From Saccharomycopsis crataegensis (taxonomy: Eukaryota > Ascomycota > Saccharomycetes > Ascoideales > Saccharomycopsidaceae): a stretch of DNA of 64,000 nucleotides. Position 1 is the first letter of the stretch, and every line of letters starts with the position of its first letter. The translations under genes and the position numbers were made by a program. Location of the stretch: positions 62,001 to 126,000 of the forward strand of contig NW_027043830.1 of the NCBI RefSeq assembly GCF_037102585.1. The letters are read 5' to 3'. Below, piece by piece: positions 18,912-29,700 of the stretch. The notes under the pieces were generated by a model, which saw only the letters and a program-made list of their open reading frames with translations, had not been told where the DNA came from and did no database searches.

Positions 18912-20774
18912 TAACATATATAATGAGCATTAGCTTATAAGATTTTACATAGATATATATAATTATATATTTATTAATAAATCGAACTTTGAAGGAAAAA
19001 AAAAAAAGCTTGAATATGCCATTAAGGAAAAGGGCATGAGGGGATCACTTTTCGGATTTGACACACAAAAAGTGGAAAATGTTGAAGAGAAATATCAAGA
19101 ATTTGTCAAAATCTACACCATTGAAAAGTTTTTCAAATTTTATACAAATTCCCATTTAATTAATGAATTCTCAAGATTGAAACAATCTAATATTGCAGAG
19201 GAGGATTACATTAAATTTATTATGAGCCATCAAGATAAACAAAAAATCATGATGTCATTTATTATCCCACCTGAGGTCTACCGGAAGTATGAGCTTGATG
19301 ATCATTTGAGTTCAATAAAGGATGCCTTCCAAAAATTAATCGATGTTAAATTAACCAACATTGAAACTGATTTGAATGATAATGATGATATCAACTTCAT
19401 CAAGAAAGCTTTAATTGAAGCTCAAAACTACTTGTTTATTTCAAATGAAACTATTTGTTTATTTCAAATGAAACTATTTGTCTCAAATCCTCACTTATCC
19501 CATTATTGAAAGGTCAGCTACAAACTAAGAATGAAAAGTTACGTAATGCATTTATTGATTTTGTCACTAGCCATTTAAGTGTTGACATTGAACAATCCAC
19601 TTACAAGCCACGCATCAATATCAACAAGAATGATAAAGAAATCCAATTGATTGAGATAACAGCCTTGGAAACAACCCCCGACTATTTTGTCGATGCTACC
19701 ATCAAGCAAGCGCTTAACCTAGCCCAAATTGAACCAACATCATTCTCAGTGATTAAAAGTGACATGACTAAAAGACCTAACGAGGAGCTTAAAAATCGTT
19801 ACATTTATGGTTACTTGGAAATGGAACCAGGAAAACAAATCCCGGTTATTCACCAAGACAACATTGTTTCTAAAGTCATTACTAAATGCTTACACTGTAT
19901 CAATTGTGGTTCAAGAGAACACACCAGATACAATTGCAAGCAAGCATCTTGCGCGATTTGCAAAAAGCCTAGCCATGTAGCTAAAGACTGTTACTTTAAG
20001 CGGCCAAAGAAAAATGTTACAGATGATCGTCATGAGAACCCCAAACAGAAGCAAAATCAACCACCAGTGATTGAAGTTCCTTCTACCGAGTTCACCATGG
20101 TTCATGGTTCATCTAGATCCAGACAGTCAAAACCACCACAAAATGAACTGAGCAATTTATGGAAGAATCCATTCCACCAATTGGGATTATTATCCAAAGA
20201 AAGAGATGATGATTATGAAAATATCCAAACTACCACACCAGCTATCAACAGAAAGCATCAAATCACCCCTCCTCCGGTTAATCAAGTTAGAAAGGCCTCC
20301 AAAAAGAAGGCATCCGTCAAACCAAAGAAAATCCTTCAAAGGGAGAAACCAGCTGAAACCAAGCAAGAGTCAGCCAAACCAGGAATTAAGTTGAATGTGT
20401 TTAGATCCCATCCAATTACCCCAAAATCTAATCAAACCTTGTCCAACCCAACTTCTACCCCAGCTTCTACCCCAGCTTCTACTCCAAAATCTACCCCAAA
20501 ATCTACCCCAATCTCTACCCCAAGCCTTCAGCACCAAAACCATTTGTACCAAAATCTATTAAGTTAGTCATTAAAGACCCACACCCATCAGTGACATCAA
20601 AACTGGCACAAACTGGCTCTAAAGAGCCAACCCTGTCTGAATCAAGTGCAGAACCTGATAATGATAATGACGAAGAGTATGATGAGGAGTATGAAAATGA
20701 TGGAGAATACATCTATGATGCAAAAGACGAATATGAGGATTCAGAAGAATATGAGGAGGATGAAATGCTACTGG

Positions 20775-21176
20775 TGTTGAAGTTTTGTAACCCTAGTTAC
20801 AGTAGTCATTACCAATAACAAATACTATCAAACTATCCTTGTTATTATTCTTATTCTTGTTAACTAACTAACTATTTAACTAACAAAATATAAACTCAAA
20901 CTATGGGGAGAGGCCCCATATTTATAATAAGACCAATATATATGATTTGTAATCATACATCCATCTAGAACATTCTAGATGATTAATCATATGCACAATG
21001 ACTAATTATTAGGCTGAGTCATAATCACATGCAGATTATATATTGCTCAGCCATGGTAAATAAACCGTCTTATCCGAGACTCGAACCCAGGATCTATTCA
21101 ACACATTGATACCCGTGTTAACCGTTGAGCCATCTGTACAAAACCCAATATATGACTTTGGATTGTCAACTCAACA
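20775..21176 (-). repeat. Copia family A LTR (3' LTR of the minus-strand element)
   Basis: 402 bp, TG...CA ends, same internal modules as the LTR at 1119. It adjoins the purine-rich tract seen as CCCTCTCTC on the plus strand at about 21,177. Confidence 0.96.
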
Positions 21177-21183
21177 CCCTCTC

Positions 21184-24100
21184 TCAATTCAAAGTCACCA
21201 TACCACAAAGCTTTCTTAGCTCTATGAATTGAGGAGCAGCAAGACCTTTAGTGAACATGTCAGCAACCATGATTCCAGTATTAAGGTATTGCAAATCAAT
21301 TGTCCCAGATCCAATGTGATCCCTGATGAAATGAGTCCTGATATCAATATGTTTGGTACGGTGATGGAAAGCTGGATGTTTGGCCATTTCAATACACCCC
21401 TGGTTATCATCATAAATCTTCACTGCACCAGTGTTAAGGCCAAACTGTTCAAAGACCTGTTTCAACCACAATGCCTCTTTCACACCTTCGCTGAGAGACA
21501 TATATTCTGCTTCAGCTGTAGAAAGAGCAACCGTTGCTTGTTTCTTAGATCTCCATGTGATTGCACCATTGGCATATTTGAACACAAACCCAGTAGTAGA
21601 CTTTCTGTCTGACTTATCTCCAGCCCAGTCAGCATCACAATATCCAACTAGTTCACCATCTCCTTTATCTCCAGCCTCATATCTTATACCTAATTCTTTT
21701 GTACCTTTCAAATATCTCAACACTCTTTTAGCTGCCTTGTAATGGACCTCCTTTGGCTCCTTGAGATATCTTGATAAAACACCGACGATATAACTAATAT
21801 CGCTCCTAACAGTATTGGCAGCAAACAACAATTTTCCAACTAAAGATCTATAGTCTGTAGCATCACATGTTTCAGCATTGGCATCCACCAACGTAAGTTC
21901 TTGGCCAGAAATTGTAGGCGTCTTATCGTGGTTGCAATTCTCCATTCCAAATTCCTTCAACATGGAACCAATGTAGTCCTTCAAACTCATGTTGATACCA
22001 CCATCATCTTGAGAAATATTCATGCCTAAAAATTTCTTGACAACTCCCAAGTCTTTCATCTTGAAAACATTCATCAATTCAGATTTGACTTTTCCAATAG
22101 CAAAATCTGAGGTACCAGCTATCAATAAGTCGTCAACATAGAGGGCAACCATCACAAAAGACTTTTCGGATTTCCTTGAATATAGACAATATTCAGCACC
22201 GTTTCTGACAAAACCAAGCGACGACAAAACACTGTGGATTCTTTCATTCCACACCAAGGGAGCCTGTTTCAAACCATACAAGCTTTTCTTCAATCTCAAA
22301 ACCATTGTTTCTTTTCCCTTAACCACATACCCTTCCGGCTGTGTCATGTATAATTCTTCTTGAAGAAACCCATTGAGAAAAGCAGTCTTAACATCCATCT
22401 GATGAACTGCCATTCCATTCTTGGCAGCGATACTCAACATCAACCTGATAGATTCATAACGCACCACAGGTGAAAAGGTCTCATTGTAATCAATACCCTT
22501 CACCTGTGTGAATCCTCGAGCAACAAGTCTTCCCTTGAAGACTCCGTTATCTTTCTTTGCAAAGACCCAACGACATGTAATTGGCTTTCTTCCTTTCGGC
22601 AACTTGACCAATTCATAAGTGGAGTTCTCCTTGTGAGCAGCTATTTCTTCGTCACAAGCGCGCTTCCATTCCACTCTTTCATCGCTCTTCATAGCTTCCT
22701 TGTAGTTTCCAGGAACATCAGTTCCTCCAGATATAGCGTCAGCTTCACCAGCCATGAAGCATGTAGCAACGTAATTCACAGGTTTGTATTCTAACAACTT
22801 GCTTTTGGTATCATCATTCAGTTCTGATTCTTCATCACAATCACTTGGCTCTTCAATATGAGGCTCAATTTTCGAAACCACCAAGTCATCATTGCTACTG
22901 CCATTTGGAACAAACGAAGTCAACTCTTCTGAATTTCTTGTATTCCTGAACTTCTTTCTTTGTGGTTTCTCAGTAACACTTTCCCTCTCTGAATCTGAGC
23001 TGAATGTGTCAGGCTGTTCTTCTATTTCAGCCAAAATACCAAATGGGTTTCTCTTAATTATACCCCTGGTTTCCTTGACTCTAGAACCTGATGATCTTTT
23101 TCTTTTCGTAGCAGTAACCAACTGAAAAGCATCATCATAAACTTTTGAGGGAATCAATTCTCCGTCCCCATACTCCTTGGTTTCCACAATGGACATTTCA
23201 ATGTCTTTATCAGGTGCATCACTTTCAGATACCATGCTTGCATCATCAACTGAGATTTGGGACGTAGTTTCATCATCATGGTATGCAGAGCCATTTCTAC
23301 TACCAACATCAACATCAACCAAATCATCATTCATAATAATTGGAGCAGCAGATATTCCACCAATGATACCTCCCCCTCCTCCGCCAGAAATTCCAATCCT
23401 TTCTTCTGGTGCAGCAGTGGAGGACTTCTTTCCATCTTGAAAATAATATCTTGACTCATCGAAGTTCACTTGGGCAGCCGTAACAACTCTATTTGCTTCG
23501 GGATCAAACATCCTATAAGCACACCGATTTCTATCATACCCAAGCATAACACACATTTTCGAAGTAGCACCAAGTTTCCCATATCTCAATTTATGGGGAA
23601 CAACAACATATCCAATACAACCAAAACAACGAAGATGATCAAGTCCTGGATTATAACCAAACCAACGACGATACGGAGTCTGAAAACCAATCACTCGGGA
23701 TGGTGTTCTGTTGGTCAAATAAGCAGCAGTACGAACTGCCTCTGGCCAAAATTGCGCAGGCATGGATGCCCCAATCATCAAAGATCTTGTTTTATCTTGA
23801 ATGGTCCGATTCATTCTTTCAGCAACACCATTCTGATAACTATGGTGTGGCACCGTCAACTCATGAGCAATTCCTTTTCGTCGCAAGAACGCGTGCAATT
23901 GGCCTGTAATGAATTCTCCACCATTATCAGTTCTTATGGTTCCAACTCTAAAGTCTTTTCCTTGTGACTTGAACATTGTCTCAGAGTAGTTTATGAAGTC
24001 AATAATCTGAGCCGTGCACTCGGACTTTTGAGTTAAGCATCGAGTTTCCACATACTTGGCATATCCATCTACTATCGTAAGAAAGTAGGCACTCGAATCA

Positions 24101-25533
24101 ATCGAGCCATAGCTAAAAGGACCACAAACATCCATATGCAACAATTCCAATGGTCTCTTAGGTTTAGAACCATGACCCAACTTTGGTTTTTGGACTGTTC
24201 CTTTAGCAGCAAGGCAACAGTCGCATCGAATAACAGCATTGTCACCCAAGATTTTCCCTTTAACAAGCTTAAACATTTTGTTGGCTTTCTGTAAAATATT
24301 AGCACTTGGGTGTCCGAGTCTTTGGTGCCAGAGACCACCCTTATCAATACTGTTAAAAACAACACCATTAGCATCAGTAGATAATCTGTAAAGCCCATTC
24401 ATCAGAGGATCCTTGGTACCAATAACCTTCATTTCCGGATACATTTTCACTTTGTTTCCTTCAAACAATAATTTCGCACCATTCAGAGTAGCCTTGGAAA
24501 CTGAAATCAAGTTGGCTTTTGAGTCTGGAACATAATAAGCATCTTTGATTTCAATATTGGTATTATCACGTAATTTGAACTCCGCAGACCCAATACCTGC
24601 AACAGCAACACCACCGCCATCAATCCCGGAGATCTCTCCTCCAAACGGTCTGATCGTCTTGAACAAGCTCTTATTGTTTAAGATATGTTGCGAGGCACCT
24701 GAATCAAAATACACCCTGGAGTTGTTACCATGCATTCCCATAAATGCATACCACGATGGTGATGGGTTTCTACCATCTCCAATCAACTTTTGTGCCTTTG
24801 GTGATTTGCAGTCTCTTTTAAAATGACCAGGCTTTCCACAATTGAAACATCTATATTGTTTCTTAACTGCAAACACCGGCTCAGTGTTATCAACATTAGC
24901 AGACCCAATAGATTTATCTCCAATAATCTCTCTTGTTAAATCTTGAACAAGACCGAGATCAACATTACCAACTGTTCTGCCGTTTCTAGATTCATACGCA
25001 GTCATGACTTCTCTAGAAAGGCTGTTACCAAATCCAGCCTTTTGACCTAAGCCCAAAAATAACGCACAAAGGACCGTGGTTCCGTCCATCTTACCAACCG
25101 TGTTTTTAAAATGATTAAAAGCATCAATAAAGTGTTCCACTTTTCCTTCTTTAGTTTTCAACCATTTGTTGTCCATTAAATCACAAATAATACCCACAGC
25201 ATTGGTAACAGTCAAAGTACCATAGGCCTCCTTGAGAAACATAAACAAGTTTCTGCCGGTACCATCGAATTCCGAGGCCTTAGTTAACGCAGCGCCTGTG
25301 ATACTATTGAAAACAACTGTAGAAATAATTTCATCCATAGCAGCAACCAATTGCGCAACTTCGTTGAGGTCTTCCAGACCATCAGTTCCAGTTTCCCCAT
25401 TGATCAAATAAGCATATAACCCAAGACCTTTCATCTTCATCTTGACACTGATCAATGTAAACCAATCATAGAAGTTTGATGAACCTTTCAACTTTTCATC
25501 AGCAGCAAACGAAGTAAGAGCATTTGAACTCAT
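21184..25533 (-). CDS. Copia Gag-Pol polyprotein
   Basis: 1,449 residues from the ATG at 25,533, which lies inside the primer binding site two to four bases after the LTR-proximal GGTT; an upstream in-frame ATG in the LTR exists but would extend into LTR sequence. Order: Gag (about 1-220), zinc knuckle CFNCGKPGHFKRDC (about 229), protease DSGASQ (about 277), integrase with HHCC (HQRLGHP...CDCC) and DDE core (TDNGGEF; AERMNRT), an Asp/Glu/Ser-rich linker, reverse transcriptase YVDDLL (about 1,131) and copia RNase H. Gag and Pol are in one frame, as in Ty5. The sequence is nearly identical to the polyprotein at 35,700-40,049. Confidence 0.96.
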   Translation of the reverse strand: MSSNALTSFAADEKLKGSSNFYDWFTLISVKMKMKGLGLYAYLINGETGTDGLEDLNEVAQLVAAMDEIISTVVFNSITGAALTKASEFDGTGRNLFMFLKEAYGTLTVTNAVGIICDLMDNKWLKTKEGKVEHFIDAFNHFKNTVGKMDGTTVLCALFLGLGQKAGFGNSLSREVMTAYESRNGRTVGNVDLGLVQDLTREIIGDKSIGSANVDNTEPVFAVKKQYRCFNCGKPGHFKRDCKSPKAQKLIGDGRNPSPSWYAFMGMHGNNSRVYFDSGASQHILNNKSLFKTIRPFGGEISGIDGGGVAVAGIGSAEFKLRDNTNIEIKDAYYVPDSKANLISVSKATLNGAKLLFEGNKVKMYPEMKVIGTKDPLMNGLYRLSTDANGVVFNSIDKGGLWHQRLGHPSANILQKANKMFKLVKGKILGDNAVIRCDCCLAAKGTVQKPKLGHGSKPKRPLELLHMDVCGPFSYGSIDSSAYFLTIVDGYAKYVETRCLTQKSECTAQIIDFINYSETMFKSQGKDFRVGTIRTDNGGEFITGQLHAFLRRKGIAHELTVPHHSYQNGVAERMNRTIQDKTRSLMIGASMPAQFWPEAVRTAAYLTNRTPSRVIGFQTPYRRWFGYNPGLDHLRCFGCIGYVVVPHKLRYGKLGATSKMCVMLGYDRNRCAYRMFDPEANRVVTAAQVNFDESRYYFQDGKKSSTAAPEERIGISGGGGGGIIGGISAAPIIMNDDLVDVDVGSRNGSAYHDDETTSQISVDDASMVSESDAPDKDIEMSIVETKEYGDGELIPSKVYDDAFQLVTATKRKRSSGSRVKETRGIIKRNPFGILAEIEEQPDTFSSDSERESVTEKPQRKKFRNTRNSEELTSFVPNGSSNDDLVVSKIEPHIEEPSDCDEESELNDDTKSKLLEYKPVNYVATCFMAGEADAISGGTDVPGNYKEAMKSDERVEWKRACDEEIAAHKENSTYELVKLPKGRKPITCRWVFAKKDNGVFKGRLVARGFTQVKGIDYNETFSPVVRYESIRLMLSIAAKNGMAVHQMDVKTAFLNGFLQEELYMTQPEGYVVKGKETMVLRLKKSLYGLKQAPLVWNERIHSVLSSLGFVRNGAEYCLYSRKSEKSFVMVALYVDDLLIAGTSDFAIGKVKSELMNVFKMKDLGVVKKFLGMNISQDDGGINMSLKDYIGSMLKEFGMENCNHDKTPTISGQELTLVDANAETCDATDYRSLVGKLLFAANTVRSDISYIVGVLSRYLKEPKEVHYKAAKRVLRYLKGTKELGIRYEAGDKGDGELVGYCDADWAGDKSDRKSTTGFVFKYANGAITWRSKKQATVALSTAEAEYMSLSEGVKEALWLKQVFEQFGLNTGAVKIYDDNQGCIEMAKHPAFHHRTKHIDIRTHFIRDHIGSGTIDLQYLNTGIMVADMFTKGLAAPQFIELRKLCGMVTLN

Positions 25534-25537
25534 AACC

Positions 25538-25939
25538 TGTTGATGTTTTGTAACCCTAGTTACAGTAGTCATTACCAATAACAAATACTATCAAACTATC
25601 CTTGTTATTATTCTTATTCTTCTTAACTAACTAACTATTTAAATAACAAAATATAAACTCAAACTATGGGGAGAGGCCCCATATTTATAATAAGACCAAT
25701 ATATATGATTTGTAATCATACATCCATCTAGAACATTCTAGATGATTAATCATATGCACAATGACTAATTATTAGGCTGAGTCATAATCACATGCAGATT
25801 ATATATTGCTCAGCCATGGTAAATAAACCGTCTTATCCGAGACTCGAACCCAGGATCTATTCAACACATTGATACCCGTGTTAACCGTTGAGCCATCTGT
25901 ACAAAACCCAATATATGACTTTGGATTGTCAACTCAACA
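25538..25939 (-). repeat. Copia family A LTR (5' LTR of the minus-strand element)
   Basis: 402 bp, matching the left LTR with about three differences. It is followed on the minus strand by the GGTTATGAG primer binding site. Confidence 0.96.
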
Positions 25940-26065
25940 ACTGGGTGATGAAATTCCAGTACATGAGAAAACAGAATTAACACCAACCAATGATGATTTG
26001 TCAACTCTGGAAGCTGATGCAACCAGAAACAAACAGACAAATCAAAATTCCAATCAATAAACATA

Positions 26066-29000
26066 ATGATTATTAAAATCAATACTCAAAATATACAACG
26101 GAGTCGTATCAGCGACCAGTTGGTAATAAGTTTCACCCAAAAATCCAATGTGTCTTTGCTCCAAGAACTAAATCTATCAGAAGACTTTTCGTTTCAGTTC
26201 GATAACAAAGTCATATACTATAATTCAACCTGTTCCAGAACAGCAATAATTGTTGATGATTCTATTCCAGTGTTAGGATCCAAATTAGCAGGTATTACTG
26301 TCCAACATGAACTCCAAAAACACATCACGGATGTCTTAATTGAATTAGAAAATAACCAAGCACTCTGGATTATAAACTTGTATAATCCAAATCAATACCA
26401 AAAGCAAAATCAGATCCATAATCAGCTCAAACTCAGTTTACTTGCCCAACATCAGAATCTTCAAACTAGATTCCCAGGAAAGACAATCAACATCATGTTA
26501 GCTGGTGATTTTAATAATTTTATTGATCGTTCGGACTTCCTAAATTATAGAAGCCGTGAAGACTCAGTTGCTGAATCCTTAACTAATCTCATTACTTTGT
26601 TGAACTTGAAGGACTCATTCAATTCAATCAAACATAACATCAAGAAAACATTCACTAATAAAGCATCAGAATTAGGGAAAAGCCGGAGATTGGATAGGTT
26701 CTATATCACTGGGAGCTTCTTAAAAAACAAAGAAAACAAATGGAATATGACACAAACAAATCATTTTGGGAAAAGATCCACACATGATTCAGTTACAGTG
26801 GAGTTGACTTTAACTTCATCCAAGGCTTACTATAATATGAAGAGATATAGATTGACCGACAGAATCATTAATGTTCTCAGGCACCAATCTATAAATGAAG
26901 ATATCCAAGGAACCGATGAATTAATAATTGATATTAAATGCAAAGCAGAAAAACTCAAACACATGTTGAAAAAAGTGAAAGTGCCTGAACTTGATAAAAT
27001 GACGGAATATTATCAACATATTAACCAAGTTTTCCACCAATATCAAGAACAACGCCCAATAAAACAGCTAAAAGATGTAGAAGGGACACTAGTTCAATCT
27101 CATGAAGAGATAATGAAAATAGCAACTGAATATTATATGGACTTGTTTGATGGAACCAGAGGAACAAAGGACACAAAAAAAATACATAAATATCTTCAGG
27201 ACATGATTCCAACCCAAGGAATATCTCCTGAAGAGAAGAGAAAAATGGATTCCTCCATAACAATGGAAGAACTCAAACTGGCAATTGATTCGGCAAATTT
27301 GAAGTCCACACCGGGCATAGATGGAATCCCATACAAATTTTATAAGGAATTATTTCCCCAAATCAAACACCTCCTTCTTCAAGAATTTAACCACATTCTA
27401 ACTGAAGGAAATTTACCATTCCACTACCGAACTATACTCTTTAACATCATACCAAAGCCTGGAAAGTCAAAAGAAAACATTGGAAACTATAGGCCGATAG
27501 CCCTTATCAACACTAATCTTCGATTATTATCCACAATAATTAATAATAGGTTGTTGAAGCACTTGCCCGATATCATAGGGGAAGATCAAGCTGGTTTTAT
27601 TCCAGGCCGGTCATCGTTCTCCAACATCACCATTTTCAGAGAAATGTTAGATAGTCTAATTCATCCAAAAGATAAAACGCATATAATACCAAATCCACGA
27701 AAGCTGATACTAATTGTGGATTTGGAGAAAGCGTTCGATAGGATATCTCACGAATATATGGAACAACTATTGTCCCATTTAAATTTTGGAAAAAAATTAG
27801 CCAAGTTAATCATCAACATCCTCAAGCAGACAACGGGATCCTTATACATCAACAACATGACCGGCCCATTATTCAATTTAAAAAATGGTACCCTCCAAGG
27901 TAATCCGTTTTCCCCTTCATTATTTGCATTAGCAGTAGAACCTTTACTACGATCTATCAAACAGAATACCAGAGGCCATAGTTACCAAGGAGATTTGATA
28001 CCTGAAGCATATAGCAGTCAACATTATCTTGCTTTTGCTGATGATATCACAGTTTTCCTCAAAGATAAAAGAGATTATTCCAAAACAATGAAATGTATTA
28101 GACTATTTGAAAAATTCAGTGGCAGCAAACTCAATGAAAAGAAATCCCAACTAATCATACCAACTGATAATTATCCATTTTTGACACCATTCCCATTTGA
28201 GATTGCTGATGAAAACTTTCAATTGACATATTTGGGGATAACTATTGGACCATCAGTGACATTTTGGCCGGAAACATTGCAGCGTGACCTCCATATCAAG
28301 TACAAGTTATCAAACATGACCAGCTTGCTGATTCAATCAAAAATAGAAGCATTCAACACATATATTGCATCCAAGTTCTATTACAAAGAACTACACCAAC
28401 CTTTGTTACCCAATCAGTTGAATCAAATTGACACATCGATTAAGTTATTGGTCAAGCAAGATACACCTATTTCTTTGGATACACTCAAGACACACAACAA
28501 CAAAGGCGGTTTCTCAATGATTGATTTAAAGTCTCAACTCCAACACCGAAGAGCCAAAATTTTCCAGGATTTGTTTTTGGATAGTCACACTAAATATAAC
28601 CAGATATTACGTTTCAAAATTCAATCAAGTATCAACAACATCATTCAAAAAACATCACCAACAAAATCACCAAAGGATGATTATATCAAAACTCATTATT
28701 GGTGGGTGGTATTACTTGAACTAGCGGATGACATTGAGAATACCAATGATTCAATTTCCTTAGAAGTTATGAATAGCAGCACATTCTCAGATGCTGAAAG
28801 GACAGCGTACTGGGATTTCAGAAAAGTTCTTGGTATAAAGAAACGTACAATCAGGTTGAAGCCAATGAAGATTGGAATTGAAGATTTGAAAAATTCAATT
28901 GAAAAAGGGATTCCTGAAAAATATCAACAACACATTCCAATTAGAATTAAGGATTTTGACCATACTAAAGGAAGTAAAAAACAACGGGAAAAACAAGATG

Positions 29001-29482
29001 TGAACAAGATGTCAAAAACACTCATGGACATTACTGGGGTGAATCAGAAACAAGTTGATAACTTTTGGCATAACCTCAAAAAATTCAACCAACATTTCCC
29101 GGGGAAATATCAAAATATTCACATCTTTCATTTGGGCATTGAAAATCACAATTACGTAAATAATCATTGTGACTATTGCAGCAAAAAATTAACCAGATAT
29201 GATGAACCCCAATATGCCCCAAAGGAAATCCAATTTGAAATCATGAAGCACCATCTTATTGAATGTCCATTGGCCCAGAAACTTTGGAAAAAAATTGACT
29301 TGAATATCCCATTAACCTGGCAAACAATCATTACCCCTGCCACCAACATGAACGAAACCAGAATGATCGATAGATATCTAGGTTTCCAACGAAAATTATC
29401 AAGATTGAAATCCAAAAGGCATTTCAATTGTCATATGGCCGTTGATTCAATGATCTTCTTGCTTGAAAGCAATATCTTTTAA
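26066..29482 (+). CDS. LINE B ORF2: AP endonuclease and reverse transcriptase
   Basis: 1,138 residues, uninterrupted. The start ATG is five bases after the ORF1 stop. An AP-endonuclease-type domain occupies about residues 1-250 (NTQNIQRSR at the start, AGDFNNF near 148, STHDS near 237). The reverse transcriptase lies at about 400-800, with LQGNPFSPSLFA near 610 and the active site FADD near 656. The C-terminal zinc-binding motif CDYCSKK...HHLIECP starts near 1,034. It would nick target DNA and copy LINE RNA from the nick. It is clearly homologous to but well diverged from LINE A ORF2, so two separate Zorro lineages are present. This ORF2 looks intact although its partner ORF1 is broken. Confidence 0.96.
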   Translation: MIIKINTQNIQRSRISDQLVISFTQKSNVSLLQELNLSEDFSFQFDNKVIYYNSTCSRTAIIVDDSIPVLGSKLAGITVQHELQKHITDVLIELENNQALWIINLYNPNQYQKQNQIHNQLKLSLLAQHQNLQTRFPGKTINIMLAGDFNNFIDRSDFLNYRSREDSVAESLTNLITLLNLKDSFNSIKHNIKKTFTNKASELGKSRRLDRFYITGSFLKNKENKWNMTQTNHFGKRSTHDSVTVELTLTSSKAYYNMKRYRLTDRIINVLRHQSINEDIQGTDELIIDIKCKAEKLKHMLKKVKVPELDKMTEYYQHINQVFHQYQEQRPIKQLKDVEGTLVQSHEEIMKIATEYYMDLFDGTRGTKDTKKIHKYLQDMIPTQGISPEEKRKMDSSITMEELKLAIDSANLKSTPGIDGIPYKFYKELFPQIKHLLLQEFNHILTEGNLPFHYRTILFNIIPKPGKSKENIGNYRPIALINTNLRLLSTIINNRLLKHLPDIIGEDQAGFIPGRSSFSNITIFREMLDSLIHPKDKTHIIPNPRKLILIVDLEKAFDRISHEYMEQLLSHLNFGKKLAKLIINILKQTTGSLYINNMTGPLFNLKNGTLQGNPFSPSLFALAVEPLLRSIKQNTRGHSYQGDLIPEAYSSQHYLAFADDITVFLKDKRDYSKTMKCIRLFEKFSGSKLNEKKSQLIIPTDNYPFLTPFPFEIADENFQLTYLGITIGPSVTFWPETLQRDLHIKYKLSNMTSLLIQSKIEAFNTYIASKFYYKELHQPLLPNQLNQIDTSIKLLVKQDTPISLDTLKTHNNKGGFSMIDLKSQLQHRRAKIFQDLFLDSHTKYNQILRFKIQSSINNIIQKTSPTKSPKDDYIKTHYWWVVLLELADDIENTNDSISLEVMNSSTFSDAERTAYWDFRKVLGIKKRTIRLKPMKIGIEDLKNSIEKGIPEKYQQHIPIRIKDFDHTKGSKKQREKQDVNKMSKTLMDITGVNQKQVDNFWHNLKKFNQHFPGKYQNIHIFHLGIENHNYVNNHCDYCSKKLTRYDEPQYAPKEIQFEIMKHHLIECPLAQKLWKKIDLNIPLTWQTIITPATNMNETRMIDRYLGFQRKLSRLKSKRHFNCHMAVDSMIFLLESNIF

Positions 29483-29525
29483 GCGGAGAAGAAAAAATAG
29501 GTGGGGAAAAACAAGAAAATAAAAT

Positions 29526-29526
<1 letters not shown>

Positions 29527-29579
<53 letters not shown>

Positions 29580-29601
29580 AAATCAAAAAAAAAAAAAAAA
29601 C
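29527..29601 (+). repeat. Internal poly(A) tract of LINE B 3' UTR
   Basis: An uninterrupted A run of about 51 bases followed by TAAAATC and a second run of about 16 A. It lies about 45 bp after the ORF2 stop and well before the terminal poly(A) at 30,049, so it is an internal part of the element. LINE A has a shorter A-rich stretch in the same place (18,800-18,850). A phenylalanine-rich reading on the minus strand here is a homopolymer artefact. Confidence 0.9.
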
Positions 29602-29650
29602 AACAATTAAAAACCTTAAAAACGCATAAAAACATTTTTTCACAATAATA

Positions 29651-29677
29651 GGGTTTTTCACCATTAATGGTTTTCCC
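29651..29677 (+). other. Conserved 3' UTR hairpin of LINE B
   Basis: GGG-TTTTTC-ACCAT-TA-ATGGT-TTT-CCC, the same arms as in LINE A with a 2-base instead of a 5-base loop. Confidence 0.65.
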
Positions 29678-29700
29678 TTAACACTTTAATTTTCAAACTA

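Larger units (their letters stand above)
10400..19007 (+). mobile_element. Zorro-type (L1-clade) LINE A, split by a Tc1-like transposon
   Basis: A non-LTR retrotransposon with a gag-like ORF1, an endonuclease/reverse-transcriptase ORF2, a 3' UTR with a conserved hairpin (18,882-18,911) and a terminal poly(A) (18,996-19,007). The exact 5' end is uncertain (about 10,365-10,475), since no second full copy is present to compare. A 21-base A run (10,476-10,496) lies 12 bases before the ORF1 ATG. A 2,280-bp Tc1-like transposon interrupts ORF2. Its ORF1 is broken, so this copy is not autonomous. The organisation resembles Zorro of Candida albicans. Confidence 0.92.
20775..25939 (-). mobile_element. 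Copia (Ty5-like) element, full length, minus strand
   Basis: 5,165 bp with two 402-bp LTRs and a 5-bp target duplication ACTGG (20,770-20,774 and 25,940-25,944). A single long reading frame covers gag to RNase H. The primer binding site GGTTATGAG next to the right LTR fits an internal, anticodon-stem fragment of initiator Met tRNA, as in Ty5 and Drosophila copia. The LTRs differ at about three of 402 sites, so the insertion is young. It looks whole. Confidence 0.97.
19012..26060 (+). pseudogene. LINE B ORF1 (zinc-knuckle protein), broken and split
   Basis: The visible part lacks the N-terminus. Two CX2CX4HX4C knuckles are intact: CINCGSREHTRYNC and CAICKKPSHVAKDC (around 19,900-19,995), followed by a Lys/Pro-rich tail, STPA/STPK repeats and an acidic Glu/Asp/Tyr stretch. 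A 23-bp tandem duplication (19,435-19,457 and 19,458-19,480) shifts the frame, a second shift lies in the low-complexity region near 20,520, and a copia element (20,775-25,939, duplicated target ACTGG) splits the acidic tail. The last codons are at 25,945-26,060. In the family this protein packages LINE RNA; this copy cannot be made whole. Confidence 0.85.

Noticed and set aside
23470-23967. 165-codon plus-strand frame inside the copia element, also found at 37,266-37,763
   Set aside because: It is repeated only because the copia copies are near-identical; it is antisense to integrase with no motif of its own.
29479-29664. Phenylalanine-rich minus-strand frame
   Set aside because: It is simply the poly(A) tract of LINE B read on the other strand.
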